Shown: one piece after another, positions 22,488 through 34,314 of the stretch
How positions within the stretch are numbered: the first letter of the stretch is position 1
Layout: the number at the start of each line of letters is the position of its first letter
Assembly: GCA_016081115.2 (NCBI GenBank)
Contig: CM071930.1
Location: forward strand, 34,115,641 to 34,179,640
Source: Rehmannia glutinosa
Taxonomy: Eukaryota; Streptophyta; Magnoliopsida; Lamiales; Orobanchaceae
Direction: 5' to 3'
DNA: 64,000 nt
The notes under the pieces: generated by a model
Database searches by the model: none
Told to the model about the DNA's origin: nothing
What the model saw: the letters and a program-made list of their open reading frames with translations, nothing else
Program-made: the position numbers and the translations under genes

Positions 22488-24516
22488 TCAGTCCATAACG
22501 CAGGGTCACACGCCGACTTTAAATCAGTTGGTAATTCAAGATGATTCTAACTGAACTAACAATTTAAACATCGCTGCTCATAAACGATGGCTGATTATGT
22601 GGACGAGGATAATATTTATGGTGTAGATACTTCTGATGTTAACGTGCCCAACCATTCCGAGTCTTCTACTCGGATTCCTTCACCCATTCCATTTCCATGA
22701 ATTGCATATTTTAGAATATCTAGGGGATAGGGAATGTTGCTTCTCGCAATGTTCTTAAGAAATTATGTGAGCATCATAAGCCTTCTTTGGTTGCTATTGT
22801 TGAAGCTACAGTGGAGTTGAATACTATTTCTAAGTCTTATTGGGCCAGTCTTGGATTATATATTGTGGTGCATAATTTTCGTTCTTCGGGGAGATCGGAT
22901 ATTTGGATTTTTAGGCATACAAATATAATAATTTTACACCAGGTTCTTAAGGTGTATTGTTCTGATCAGTGTATTGTTCTCAAGGTCCAGTTTGCTAATA
23001 ATATTTTTCATGTGGGGTTTGTTCATGCTCTATGTAATCATGTGGCTAGTAGACACCTTTGTTCTGATATTGTTGGCCTGGGTATTGATGATATTGTTTT
23101 AATGGGGTTTTTAATGTTATACTCGGTAATCATGAGCGTACTGATCAGGGTGTTGCGTCTTTGGCTTCTTGTCAGAATTTCCGTGATTTCTTTGATAATG
23201 CGGGTGTGATGGAGATTCCTATGGTAGGTAAGTTCTTTACTTGGTGTACTACGCGTTCCCATCAGATCTCATTCAAGCTCGGCTTGATCAGGGTGTTGCT
23301 AGTCCACGTTTTGTTAATTCTTGGCAGAAGGTTGAGAACTATGTTATTCCACGCATTTGATTGGACCATCATCCTCGTTTACTATCTTGTTCGACTAATG
23401 CTTATAGGGGTCCCTCTCTTTTTTGTTTTCAATGTATGTGGACTTAACATCCGGGTTTTAGGTCGATCATTGCTTCTTCTTGGGATTCGTATTGTGTTGG
23501 TTCTAACCCTTTGATTTATTTGATGATTAAGCCAAAAAGGTTGTGTACGGTGCTTTGTACTTGGAATCGAGAGGTCTTTGGGGATGTTAATCGTGAGGTT
23601 GATGATAATTTAGAGAAAGTGAGAAAAATTCAGTTGGACATTGAGACTCTAAGTTATAATGCCATTCGTAGGGAAAATGAACTTGAAGCTCAAAACTCTC
23701 TCAATCAGGCTCTTCTATTACAGTCTGAATTTCTTCCACAGAAATCTCGAGCTGCAGGGCTAGTTGATGGAGATTGTAACACTTCCTTCTTTCACCGTCA
23801 TTGTCAAACTAAGGCCGCTCGGGCTGGTACTCATAGTTTGATGATTGATGGTATGTTGTCCACGGATCCAGTTGACATTCGTAGTCACATTATTAATTTC
23901 TTTGAGGGTCTTTTCAAGGCTCCGACTGGGTCTACTCCTGATTTCTCTCCAGTTGATTAGGTTATTAACCCGGTGGTCTTAGATGTGGATAATAATTGTT
24001 TAACTTTTTTACCTTCAGAGTTGGAGATTAGGAATGCGGTTTTTGATCATGGTTTAGACAGTTCGCCGGGTACGGATGGTTTCAATGGAGTTTTTTATCG
24101 GCACGGTTGGGATATTATCTTTAGGGATGTTACCACTACAGTGCGTCACTTCTTCCAGTTTGGATCCCTGCCAGCTGGACTCAATTCTAGCTTTATGGTT
24201 CTTATCCCTAACAGTAAAGATGCGAATTCAGTGGATAACTTTAGGCCCATCGTTATGAGTATTTTTATCTTTAAAGTTATCGCGAAGATTCTGGCTACTC
24301 GATTTGGAGGGATCGTCAGTTGTATTATGTCCCCTACTCAGTTTGGCTTTATTCCAGGTCATCATATCTACGATTGTATTGCCTTGGTCTCAGGGTTTTA
24401 ATATTTTGCATAGTCAGACTGATATTAATATGATTCTGATAATCGATATTTGTAAGGCATTCAACACTTTGAGTTGGGATTTTCTTTTATATGTGTTGTG
24501 TCAGTTTGGATTTTCA
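22488..24516 (+). mobile_element. LINE fragment L-C1 (ORF1 end, endonuclease, half of the RT)
   Basis: A LINE related to but distinct from L-A/L-B. The ORF1 end (MADYVDEDNIYGVDTS, 22,587) stops at TGA overlapping the ORF2 ATG (ATGA, 22,697-22,700). ORF2 carries a broken endonuclease (GRSDIWIF, about 22,891) and an RT start (SPGTDGFNGVFYRHGWDI; DANSVDNFRPIVMSIFIFKV) ending at FGFSEQS near 24,513. It has no 3' tail or A tract, and both ends abut viral leader sequence, so it is a captured internal fragment rather than a fresh insertion. The word CAGTCCATA occurs at both junctions. Confidence 0.85.
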
Positions 24517-24930
24517 GAGCAGTCCATACCCTTAGGCAGCCTTAGCCACTCCATGAGGTTAAGAAAGTATGACACCACCACGAGGTCTCCTGCACCTTAG
24601 CCCTTAGCACACCTTGCCTGGACGGCTTTCCTGCAGAACCTCATAGGAAGGTCATTCATTCAAAACGTCAAAGAATTCTTAACCGCCGTATGGATTGAGG
24701 GGACCGTGCCTAACAATATTATGCCAGGTACTTCAATCATGTTTCTAATGTACAGGATCCTCAAAGAGGCAAGTACAGAGCATACTTCATGAAGAAGATT
24801 GAAGAATTTGAAAGATAATTGTAGATTAGCTAAGAGGCTTTTGAAGAGACATAAAAGAAAGTTAGAAACTCATATTTTGTAAAAGGGAGATTTTATTCTG
24901 ATTTCCGTCTGAGTTTTCCATACGACTGAA
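24517..24930 (-). other. Inverted viral leader (E4)
   Basis: Reverse complement of the leader at 22,030-22,420, including the CTTAACC stem region near the LINE junction. The primer site is absent; homology starts at CCATACCC just inside it. It forms the second arm of an inverted repeat around L-C1. Confidence 0.8.
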
Positions 24931-25380
24931 GAGGTCCTTATATCGGCCTCATGTACAAAACAAGGAAGTGACATGTGTCCTTATTACAAGACACCTTTGC
25001 TAGATACATGTTACATTCTTAGACCTTCTTCATGAGAACCTGACATGTGTCCACTTAAAAAGACATCTATCACATACACATGTCACTTGCATGGACACTT
25101 TAAATAGAAAGCTGACACGTGTCCACTAAAAGGACACTTACAACACCAAGCTGACATGTGTCCCATAAAAGGATACTTACGACACTAAGCTGACATGTGT
25201 CCCATAAAAGGACACTTACAACACCAAGCTAACACATGTTACACTACAAGGATAAGAAACTGACATGTGTCCAACAAAAGGACACTTATAACCATAAACT
25301 GACATGTGTCCGCTAGAAGGACACTTATTATTACAAACTGACACGTGTCCATTGTAAGGACACCTATACAGTGCTGACAT
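24931..25380 (-). promoter_or_regulatory. Inverted viral promoter (E4), leftward
   Basis: On the minus strand the palindromic array (25,380 down to about 24,965) is followed by GGCCGATATAAGGACC (near 24,941): the first T of TATATAA is G in this copy. The duplicate near 44,836 has the same change. It points leftward into L-C1, opposite the promoter at 21,648-22,020. Confidence 0.72.
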
Positions 25381-25387
25381 CATCCTT

Positions 25388-26190
25388 CCGTCATGGACTG
25401 TTGTGGTAGTCGTAGTACTCCTTTGACCAAGGTTCTGTCCAAAACAATCCATAGCCGTCCCAATCTATGTCTTCATCTTCAACAAGCAATGGGTCTTGGG
25501 AATCTGGCTCGAACATTTGAGTATCTGTGTCGCCTTCTTGGTTATCTTCTCGTTGGTGACTTGACTCAGGTTCATCAACACATGGACTTATCACGAGTGA
25601 TATATATAGGCTCCGGTCTAGGTGGGTTTGGTGGAATCTTGTTAAGAAACAGGAGATGCATGCATAATTCATTAACCTCAGGCTGCTGGCTGGTGATTGA
25701 TCCAGGGAAAACCTTCCATTTAAAATGTAAGAGGTCGGTATAAATCGATACCCTTTTCCCATTGTAAAATATCGGTGGAGTACCATGACAATGTATAAAT
25801 CCAGGACATCTTTGTTCTGATCCACTTCTGCTTGTAACATTTCCTTCCAATTTTGAATCTTGTCATACCATTCAAGAAAAGTCCAAAGATTTGATGACAA
25901 GTTGACTGGATTTTGGAGGAATGATAAAGTACTTCTAACGGGCATTTCCACTGAATGATAGTAAAGGGTGGAAAGACACCACAAATACCACAGACCATGT
26001 TTTGGAATAGGAGTAGTAGTGGAAATGGTAAGGATCCCATAAAAAGGTTTATCTGGATAAAAACATGCCCTCTCGAAGGGGATATTAACTTGATCAACAA
26101 ATTTGGCTAAGTGATAAAACATAAAATGTTTTGCATAGTTTTGTAAATCACTTAGGCTTTTGAAAGGGTTTTTGTGGGAGGAAATTGGCC
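25388..26190 (-). pseudogene. Viral C-terminal domain (E4)
   Basis: Best preserved copy of this unrecognised domain: the frame 25,391-26,122 runs 243 codons from MFYHLAKFVDQVN to the acidic end EDEDIDWDGYGLFW and the final YHNSP. It reads without a break from the middle of the polyprotein tail to the natural stop. Confidence 0.8.
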
Positions 26191-27330
26191 TTCAGGATAT
26201 GCCATTAATATAACTGGGAAGATACCTTTCGAAGATATTAACTGTAATGGTTGTGATCTGGATGATAATCTGGAACAAGATTGTGATTTCCTTTGATATA
26301 TTGAATCGCGAATCGATACTTGGAAAACCAATCTTTAAGTCGCAAAGCAATTGTTTCTCTAGAACACCCTTGTTCTTTCTTGGAAATGATGTAGTGTCCA
26401 TCCAATTATGAAATGGTGACCAATAAGATGAAATTCAAACTTCTTGATTCCATTCTTCACAGTAAGGATTTCTTTGTAGACAACATGGTAATGCTTCTCA
26501 GAATATTTGAAGTGACCACTTGCATGTCCACAATAAAAGATTTTCCCATCTTCTTTTTCAAGCAAAATGGCTCCCCAATATTCATCACTAGCATCGCTTT
26601 GGAGAATCCTTTGTCCTGTACTTGGAATTTTCAATGGCAGAGGATTCTGGCACACTTGCTTGAGTTGTTGAACTGCTCTGGTCTGGGATGATCCCCATGG
26701 TGGAGCATTCTTCTTAAGCATCTTTGAAAGCTAGCTAGTATATCTGGAGCAATTCGGAATGAAGTCTCTTGATATAATTAACAATTCCAAGGAACTCATG
26801 AATCTCTTTGATTGACAAGTTTTCTTCCGAAATTTTAGCAATTCCCGAGCAATGTCTTCCTGGCCGATACTTTCCCTCGATTATTTTCATTCACAAAAAC
26901 TCAATGTTTGTTTGACCGATAGAGCTCTTCTTTTCAGATAGCATGATACCATGTGATTGAACAATGTCCAAGAACTGGTGTAGCAAAGTCTCATGCTCTT
27001 GTTTGTTTGATGAGAACAGTAAGATGTCATCAATGTAGATTAGGGTGGTATGTAGGATAGGTTGGAAAATTTGGGTCATTGCTTTTTGGAATATGGAGGG
27101 TGCAACCTTCAAACCAAATGGCATGACTGTCCATTGGTATTGGGCTGTGGGAAGGCAAAAAACAGTTTTATATCTATCATCTGGTGTAATTCCCAATTGC
27201 CAAAACCCTGACTTATCAAGAAGGAGGAAATGATTAAGAGCTTTGTAATCAATACAAGTTTGTTTTTCCCTTGTACCTGTTCAGTTCTTTTGTTGACATA
27301 GAATGCAGGGCAAGCCCAATTTGATTTTGT
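26191..27330 (-). pseudogene. Viral reverse transcriptase and RNase H (E4)
   Basis: RT motifs MPFGLKVAPSIFQ and YIDDILLFS in frame 26,891-27,196; RNase H frame 26,359-26,721 with SDASDEYWGAILLEK and YKEILTVKNG. It contains an extra short segment CGHASGHFK relative to E2 (also in E1 and E4'). The fold ends abruptly at 27,327-27,330, the junction of the tandem duplication; in E4' the same sequence continues into the RT start. Confidence 0.87.
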
Positions 27331-28595
27331 TCCAAAAGAATGGATCACCACCGACTTTAAATTTCAAAGGCTGAAGGATGGACGTGTGAAGACGATTTAT
27401 CAGACACCATCCAACTTGAAACCTTCCAATCCTGAATTCCAGCTGATGGTTTATCCAGTTGAAGTCAATGCAGACACAAAAATCCCAATTGCATGTTTTC
27501 GACCAAATGGATCCCATATTTATACTGACAGAGTCAATGGTCACTTTGTATGGGATGTTGATCCATCCATGTGTGATCCAGAATGTTCTTGTGCAGAGGA
27601 ATCAGACTCTGATGAAGAAGAACAAATACAGAGAAGAAGCAGAAAGTAGAAAACCACAAGACGACCACATTGCAGGCCAGACGATAAACCTGACCCTCCG
27701 GATCCAAGTCCACAACCCTTACCATGTTATAGAAAAGGGTTAGATGTCCTTCAAAAAGAAAAGTACGGGTATCACAAAGAAGTTGAGGCACCTTCTCCTC
27801 CAACTTCTCCTGTTGTCCAACCTTGTTTCATGTTCGGGATCACGGCGTAATTTCCACTTCTAGAAGCACCACTATGGAACATGACGGACAAATAAAGGGT
27901 CCTACTAAAGCAGAGGAAGTACTAAACTGGCAAACGGCCAACGCCTGTGACCAAAACAAGTCTCTACAGGCGATCGACTCTAAGGTCTCACAGATTCTCA
28001 CCATAGTCCAATCTAACCAGACCAAGGTTAATACTGTGGAGAATCAACTCCAGCAGATATATGAAAAGTTGAGAGATAATATCAACCGGCTGGACAAAGA
28101 TGTGAGGAGCCTTATTAAACAAAACTAGTTTGGAGCGGAGTTCATGCAGAAAGAAACTGAGATCAGGAGGCAAGGAACTTTCTCAAATCGAAAGGGATAG
28201 GAGCAAAAAAGTAAGTCCTTATCCTTCTTTTCCCGATTATAGTTCCAAATATGAATCACCTCCTATATCTCCTCCAAATTATCCTACTTATTTTGGTATG
28301 GCTTCAAGTATTCCACTTGATATTCCTAAAAAGCCAAAGAAAAAGCCCTCTACACTAAAAAGCCAACCAGCTCCAAACAGTCATGAAATACCTCCATCCT
28401 CTTCCAAATCTGAAGAGAAAAAACCCAACAGAATCCTTCATGGCCAGACCATCCTTTATCCCAGGAAATAATCCATTACAATGGTTAGAAAAATCAGACC
28501 CTGAAGAAACTACCTCTTCCCAATCTGAAAAAGAATCAGACTCTGAGGATGCTAAATCATCCCTATCGGGAGAATAATCCTATGATGTTGAGTCT
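27331..28595 (+). pseudogene. Viral movement-protein end, linker and coiled coil (E2 duplicate)
   Basis: Near-identical to 13,833-15,100: acidic segment with the SDSDEEEQIQRRSRK end, Pro-rich stretch, coiled coil (SKVSQILTIVQSNQTKVNTV) and Ser/Pro-rich region. Differences from the first copy cluster at CAG/CTG positions, for example CAGATACGAAGCAG versus CGGGATCACGGCG near 27,836. Confidence 0.75.
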
Positions 28596-29815
28596 GAACC
28601 AGATGTTGCTGATCTATCCGCTATACTTATGGCCGAGATACTCCGCATAAGCCAAGAATATATCTTGAACCAATTGTCCGAAAGTTACAACAAGATATGG
28701 AACCGAATGCGAAAGGACCACATCCTCGTCCTTCATATTCATCCTCCAAACCAACAAATGGTCCATGGTTTTCATTCGATGATGTTCCAATCCAGAAGAG
28801 AAGAGAGAGGTCACACTCTTTTGCAGCATGGATTGCCCTCCAGCTAACAAAAGAAGGAGCCAATCTGAAACAAATCCTCATGGAATATTCTTCAAGATTT
28901 GTTGGTATCTTATGTGAATGGTTTCAAAGCCTTGGTGCGTATCGACAACTCCAACTTTATAATGCTTCAACTCCATCACTTGTTCTTGGAGAAATTCACC
29001 AAGAGTTTATTGGAGATATTACTCTTATAAACAAGTTGGCGTAAAAATATTTTGCCATGAAGTGTTGTTCTTTGACACGTAAAGATTTGGATAGATATTT
29101 CAAAAGGATGTCCGAGAAGTTTTACATGCTTTGAACGGATACAATGATCCAAATCTCAAACATGTCTATCTCAAGCGTCTCTACCTAAAGAACTTCACCC
29201 GAATTACACACGATTCAAGCTTCTAGGAGGGAAGTCTCAAGAATCGATCTAGGCGAAATCCATCGATGACGCGTTTGCAACCCTAGACAAGATATGTGAG
29301 CAACAGTCTTCATCAAGGACGTTCTTGACAAAAGAACTCTCCTCAAATCAAGATGCAAAAACTCTTATTTGGAGATAAAGTGCAAAGGAAAGGAGAATCG
29401 CACTTGCTCATCTTCGTCTTGCCAAAAAGATCGAAAAAGATCCGAAGAAGGCGAAAAGAAATAAAGCCTATCGGTTCTTGAAAAGAAACCATTCGAAAAG
29501 AAATCGACGAACAGTGTTTCCTTTGTGGAAGAAAAGGCATTTTGCAAAGAATTGCCCTAACAAGAAGGATAAAGCGGCAAAGTTGGCATCACAAGTATTC
29601 CAAACTTAATTATGCCAACACGGATGATGCGATATCGAGTCCTTATTTTCGAACAAGACGAGCAAGATGAAGACACCGCATTTGCAATACAATATTCTAC
29701 GATGACGGGGACCGTAAGAAGAAGAAGAAGATTCATCCTCCGAGCTCCCGGTCTTTATGATCAAGTCACAACCATCATCAAGACCGTTCCTTGATCCAAG
29801 AAGGGATGCCGTATC
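28596..29815 (+). pseudogene. Viral coat protein (E2 duplicate), eroded
   Basis: Corresponds to 15,068-16,312. The early core is intact (frame 28,697-29,044), but 29,040-29,800 shows repeated CAG/CTG losses that break the MKCCS block, the LQPE block and the acidic tail; the finger CFLCGRKxHFAKNC is still recognisable near 29,517-29,557. Confidence 0.78.
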
Positions 29816-30150
29816 CAAATATTGAAGTGCAAATTCTGCCATCCAATTATGATAGCCCAATCAAGGCTATTGGCGTATTTGATACACGAGCCAGAAAGTC
29901 GATGATGAATCCTGACATACTACCTGAAGATGTTTGGCAAAGTCATCACGAATACTTCTATGCAGCTGATGGACAGACTTTTCATACCTCGCTCATTACA
30001 AAGAAGCCAATTGGAATTCAACTCTTTCCAGGACCATCTTTGTATGGATGAAGATTATTGGCAGCAGACTCCATGGACAAGATATCTTAATGGGCTTTGA
30101 TTTATTCTTCCAAGCTAAAAAGCCTACAGATTCTACCTCATGGGTTGAAG
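29816..30150 (+). pseudogene. Viral aspartic protease (E2 duplicate)
   Basis: Same as 16,313-16,640, including the Asp-Thr-Arg active-site variant (29,881-29,889); the change therefore predates the duplication. The frame is open from 29,791 until a shift near 30,030. Confidence 0.8.
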
Positions 30151-31330
30151 TGCAAGAGACAATTCCAACCTTACACCACCATCCAAAAGTTGTTTACTCT
30201 ATCAGAAGCACCTCCAGAATACGGAGATATTACCAACCAGCTTCTCAAGTGTTGTGCAGACTCTCATGCAGATTTCCATCACCCAACACCACTTTGGAAA
30301 AATCCGAAGTTCTTTATTCAACTCCCTTTCAAAAAGAATGAAGATGTGAATGCTACCAAGGCCACTCATCCAGGAATGACTCCAGAAGAGCTGAACCTTG
30401 CGAGGCAAGAATGCAACCAACTACTAGCACTTGGACTCATTGAGCCCACAAAATCAAATTGAGCTTGCCCTGCATTCTATGTCAACAAAAGAGCTGAACA
30501 AGTACAAGGAAAAAAAGGCTTGTTATTGATTACAAAGCTCTTAACCATTACCTCCTTGATGACGAGTTCCCTTTACCTAAAACTCAAATGCTTTTTTCCC
30601 AACTCTCTAAAGCCCAAATCTTTTTGAAGTTTGATTTGAAGTCAGGGTTTTGGCAATTGGGAATTATCCTAGAGGATAGATATAAAACTGCTTTTTGCCT
30701 TCCTACAGCCCAATACCAATGGACGGTCATGCCATTTGGTTTGAAAACTTGTCAATCATAGAGATTCAACAATTCCTTGGAATTGTTAATTATATCAGAG
30801 ACTTCATTTCGGATTGCTCCAGATACACTAGCCAGTTTTCAAAGATGCTTAAGAAGAATGCTCCACTATGGGGATCATCCCAGATCAGAGCAGTTCAACA
30901 ACTCAAGCAAGTATGCCAGAATCCTCCGCCATTGAAAATTCCAAGTACAGGACAAAGGATTCTCCAGACTGATGCTAGTGATGAATATTGGGGAGCCATT
31001 TTGCTTGAAAAAGAAGATGGGAAAATCTTTTATTCTGAGAAGCATTACCATGCTGTCTACAAAGAAATCCTTGCTGTGAAGAATGGGATCAAGAAGTTTG
31101 AATTTCATCTTATTGGTCACCATTTCATAATTCAGATGGACAATACATCATTTCCAACAATTATGGAGCTTAAGAACAAGGGTGTTCCAGAGAAACAATT
31201 GTTGCGACTTAAAGATTGGTTTTCCAAGTATCAGTTCACAGTTCAACATATCAAAGGAAATCACAATCTTGTTCCAGATTATCTGTCCAGATCACAACCA
31301 TTACATTTAATATCTTCGAAAGGTATTTTC
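30151..31330 (+). pseudogene. Viral RT with internal deletion, and RNase H (E2 duplicate)
   Basis: The RT start matches 16,641-17,235 and shares the Trp-to-TGA change (30,460-30,462). After MPFGL (about 30,730) about 0.29 kb is missing and the sequence resumes at the thumb, so motif C with YIDD is lost. The RNase H that follows is the best preserved of the window (frame 30,695-31,384): LQTDASDEYWG, YKEILAVKNG, QMDNTS and NHNLVPDYLSR keep the expected acidic and His residues. Confidence 0.88.
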
Positions 31331-32149
31331 CCAGTTATATTAATGGCATATCCTGAAGGCCAATTTCCCCCCACAAAAACCTAAGTGATTTGCAAAACTA
31401 TGCAAAACATTTTATGTTTTATCACTTAGCCAAGTTTGTTGTTCAAGTTAATATCCCTTTCGAGATGGCATGTTTTTATCCAGATAAACCGTTTTATGGG
31501 ATCCTTACTATTTCCACTACTACTCCTATTCCAAAACATGGTCTATGGTATTTGTGGTGTCTTTCCACCCTTTACTATCATTCAGTGGAAATGCCCGTTA
31601 GAAGTACTTTACCATTCCTCCAAAATCCAGTCAACCAGTCATCCAATCTCTGGACTTTTCTGGAATGGTATGACAAGATTCAAAATTGGAAAGAAATGTT
31701 GCAAGTAGAAATGGATCAGAACAAAGATGTCCCGGATTTATACATTGTCATGGTACTCCACCGATATTTCAAAATGGGAAAAGGGTATCGATTTATACCG
31801 ACATCTTTACATTTTAAATGGAAGATTTTCCCTGGGTCAATCACCAACCAGCAGCCTAAGGCTAATGAATTATGCATGCATCTCCTGGTTCTTAACAAGA
31901 TTCCACCAAACCCACCTAGAACGGAGCCTATATATACATCACTCGTGATAAGTCCATGTGTTGATGAACCCGAGTCAAGTCACCAATGAGAAGATAACCA
32001 AGAATGCAACACAGATACTCAAATGTTCGAGCCAGATTCCCAAGACCCATGGCTTGTTGAAGATGAAGACATAGATTGGGACGGCTTTGGATTGTTTTGG
32101 ACAGAACCTTGGTCAAAGGAATACTACGACTACCACAACAGTCCATGAT
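31331..32149 (+). pseudogene. Viral C-terminal domain (E2 duplicate)
   Basis: The frame 31,390-31,989 (199 codons) is open from MQNYAKHFMFYH to an early stop within DEPESSHQ, where other copies continue. The RNase H frame ends at PPTKT (31,384), as in E2, because of the same short deletion. Confidence 0.78.
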
Positions 32150-32169
32150 AGAAGGATGATGTCAGCACT

Positions 32170-32620
32170 GTATAGGTGTCCTTACAATGGACACGTGTCA
32201 GTTTGTAATAATAAGTGTCCTTCTAGCGGACACATGTCAGTTTATGGTTGTAAGTGTCCTTTTGTTGGACACATGTCAGTTTCTTACGCTTGTAATGTAA
32301 CATGTATCAGTTTGTTGTTGTAAGTGTCCTTTTATGGGACACATGTCAGCTTGGTGTTGTAACTGTCCTTTTATGGGACACATGTCACTTGTTGTAGTAA
32401 GTGTCCTTTTAGTGGACACCGTCGCCTTTCTTTAAGGTGTCCATGCAGGTGACATGTGTACGTGATAGGTGTCATGTTAGAGGACACATGTCAAGTTCTT
32501 ATAAAGGAGGTCTAAAAAGGTAACACGGGTCTAGCAGAAGTGTCTTGCAATAGGGACACGTGTCACTTCCTTGGTTTGTACATGAGGCCTATATAAGGAC
32601 CTCTTCAGTTGTATGGAAAA
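32170..32620 (+). promoter_or_regulatory. Viral promoter (second-copy E2/E3 boundary)
   Basis: 39-bp array from about 32,174 followed by GGCCTATATAAGGACC near 32,590. It matches 18,938-19,380. Confidence 0.75.
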
Positions 32621-33046
32621 CTCAGACGGAAATCAAAATAAAATCTCCCTTTTACAAAATATGAGTTTCTAAATCTCTTTTATGTCTTTTCAAAAGCCTC
32701 TTAGCTAATCTGCAATTATCTTTCAAATTCTTTGATCTTCTTCATGAAGTATGCTCTGTACTTGCCTCTTTGAGGATCCTGTACATCATAAACATGATTG
32801 AAGTACCTGGCATAATATTATTAGGCACGGTCCCCTCAATCCATACGGCGGTTAAGAATTCTTTGAAGTTTTGAATGAATGACCTTCCTATGAGGTTCTG
32901 CAGGAAAGCCATCCAGGCAAGGTGTGCCGCTTAGGCTAAGGTGCGAGACCTCGTGGTGGTGTCATACATTCTTAACCTCTTGACAAAGCAAGGCCGCCTA
33001 AGGGTATGGGTTTGTGGGGCTCCCGACACCTCGTGGTATCAGAGCT
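32621..33046 (+). other. Viral leader and primer site (E3 duplicate)
   Basis: Leader ending in an intact TGGTATCAGAGCT at 33,034-33,046; the first copy has this site damaged at 19,796. Confidence 0.8.
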
Positions 33047-33104
33047 AGGTTTGTTCTGTCGTGCCCCCGGAGAATTTGTTAGAGAATGGTTAGGTCCAGC
33101 TAAG

Positions 33105-34314
33105 ATGGCGAGTAGAAGAGGCGTTCCCCTTGATATGGAATCCCAGTCCTCAAATAGCTCTGTTAATATTCCTTTTAGCCAAATACATAGTATATCTTCT
33201 TCTCTTTCCCTACCTAGATTTTCTACTAGCCATATTGAAAATACAATAGAATTCTCTACTATTCCAAGCAACGCTGTTGTAGAACGAATTGTTCCCCCAG
33301 TTGTTAGCCATACAATATATACAGAAATCGTGGTTCTTGGCCTAAACACATCAAATCCATCATCTTCAACAAGAGTACTCGACCAAAAGAGTATATCCAA
33401 TCATCCTGAATGGATCACTGTGGTCTTCCTTCAACTCAACAAGAGCAGTACATCACACTGTCCATTCCACCCGAGTTTATCACACGATGGAGATTGGAAG
33501 GTTATACTCACCTCCACCTTGGAGCTGTACGACTTGTTCTCTCCTACCATGGAAGGAAAGGTCTTCCAGTATCGGCAAGAATTGCTCTTCAAGATACTCG
33601 TTTTCTCCAATATGAGCATGCAGTTATTGGTACAGTTCTCTCTACACTCAACGCCGGAAGTGTTGTGGTCACTTTCTTCCCCAACTTTGCAGTATCTCTG
33701 AGTGATCCAACTCTTGCATCTGCCTTAATGGTGCAAGTTCAACTTTTCGGAGCAGATCAGATCTCAAATTCCATCATAGCAACCCTTCATCACCAAGTTG
33801 TATACAGGTTGCAGGATCACAACCTAGATTTGGTAAATCAAGGCATAAAAGATGCTTTGATGGTCCTTGCTGAGTCTGGATCTGACGTCCCTACAATCGT
33901 CCAGATACCCAGATAAATCAAGAGAAAAGACTTGGAGCAACTTGTTCCAAAAGAATGGATCACCAACTATGAATCCCTTCACCAACAATTAGAAACGGTG
34001 CAAGCCACCGACTTTAAATTTCAAAGGCTGAAGGATGGACGTGTGAAGACGATCTATCAGACACCATCCAGCTCGAAACCTTCCAATCCTGAATTCCAGC
34101 TGATGGTTTATCTAGTTGAAGTCAATGCAGACACAAAAATCCCAATTGCATGTTTTTAACCAAATGGATCCCATATTTATACTGACAGAGTCAATGGTCA
34201 CTTTGTATGGGATGTTGATCCATCCACGTGTGATCCAGAATGTTCTTGTGGAGAGGAATCAGACTCTGATGAAGAAGAACAAACACAGAGAAGAAGCAGA
34301 AAGAAGAAAACCAC
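33105..34314 (+). pseudogene. Viral movement protein (E3 duplicate)
   Basis: Starts ATGGCGAGTAGAAGAGG (33,105). Blocks HGRKGLPVSARIAL and VVVTFFPNFAVSLSDPTL mark the 30K movement domain (33,410-33,720); frames 33,006-33,701 and 33,410-33,916 overlap, showing one indel between the N-terminal part and the core. It ends in the acidic/Arg segment, then joins to the RT end at 34,315. Confidence 0.87.

Larger units (their letters stand above)
13829..27330 (+). repeat. Tandem duplication, first copy
   Basis: This block and 27,327-47,229 share the same order of parts, joins and orientation: viral linker to E3, L-C, inverted E4. Both start with the same internal deletion (GGATCACCACCGAC, joining sequences separated in other copies). 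The junction at 27,327-27,330 shares TTGT with both parental ends. Net length is about 13.5 kb; the second copy is longer by the Ty3 element T1 and shorter by a 0.29-kb RT deletion. Confidence 0.85.

Noticed and set aside
22488..24516. L-C1 as an ordinary LINE insertion
   Set aside because: It lacks a 3' tail, an A tract and a target duplication, and both sides are viral leaders in opposite orientation; capture or joining fits better.
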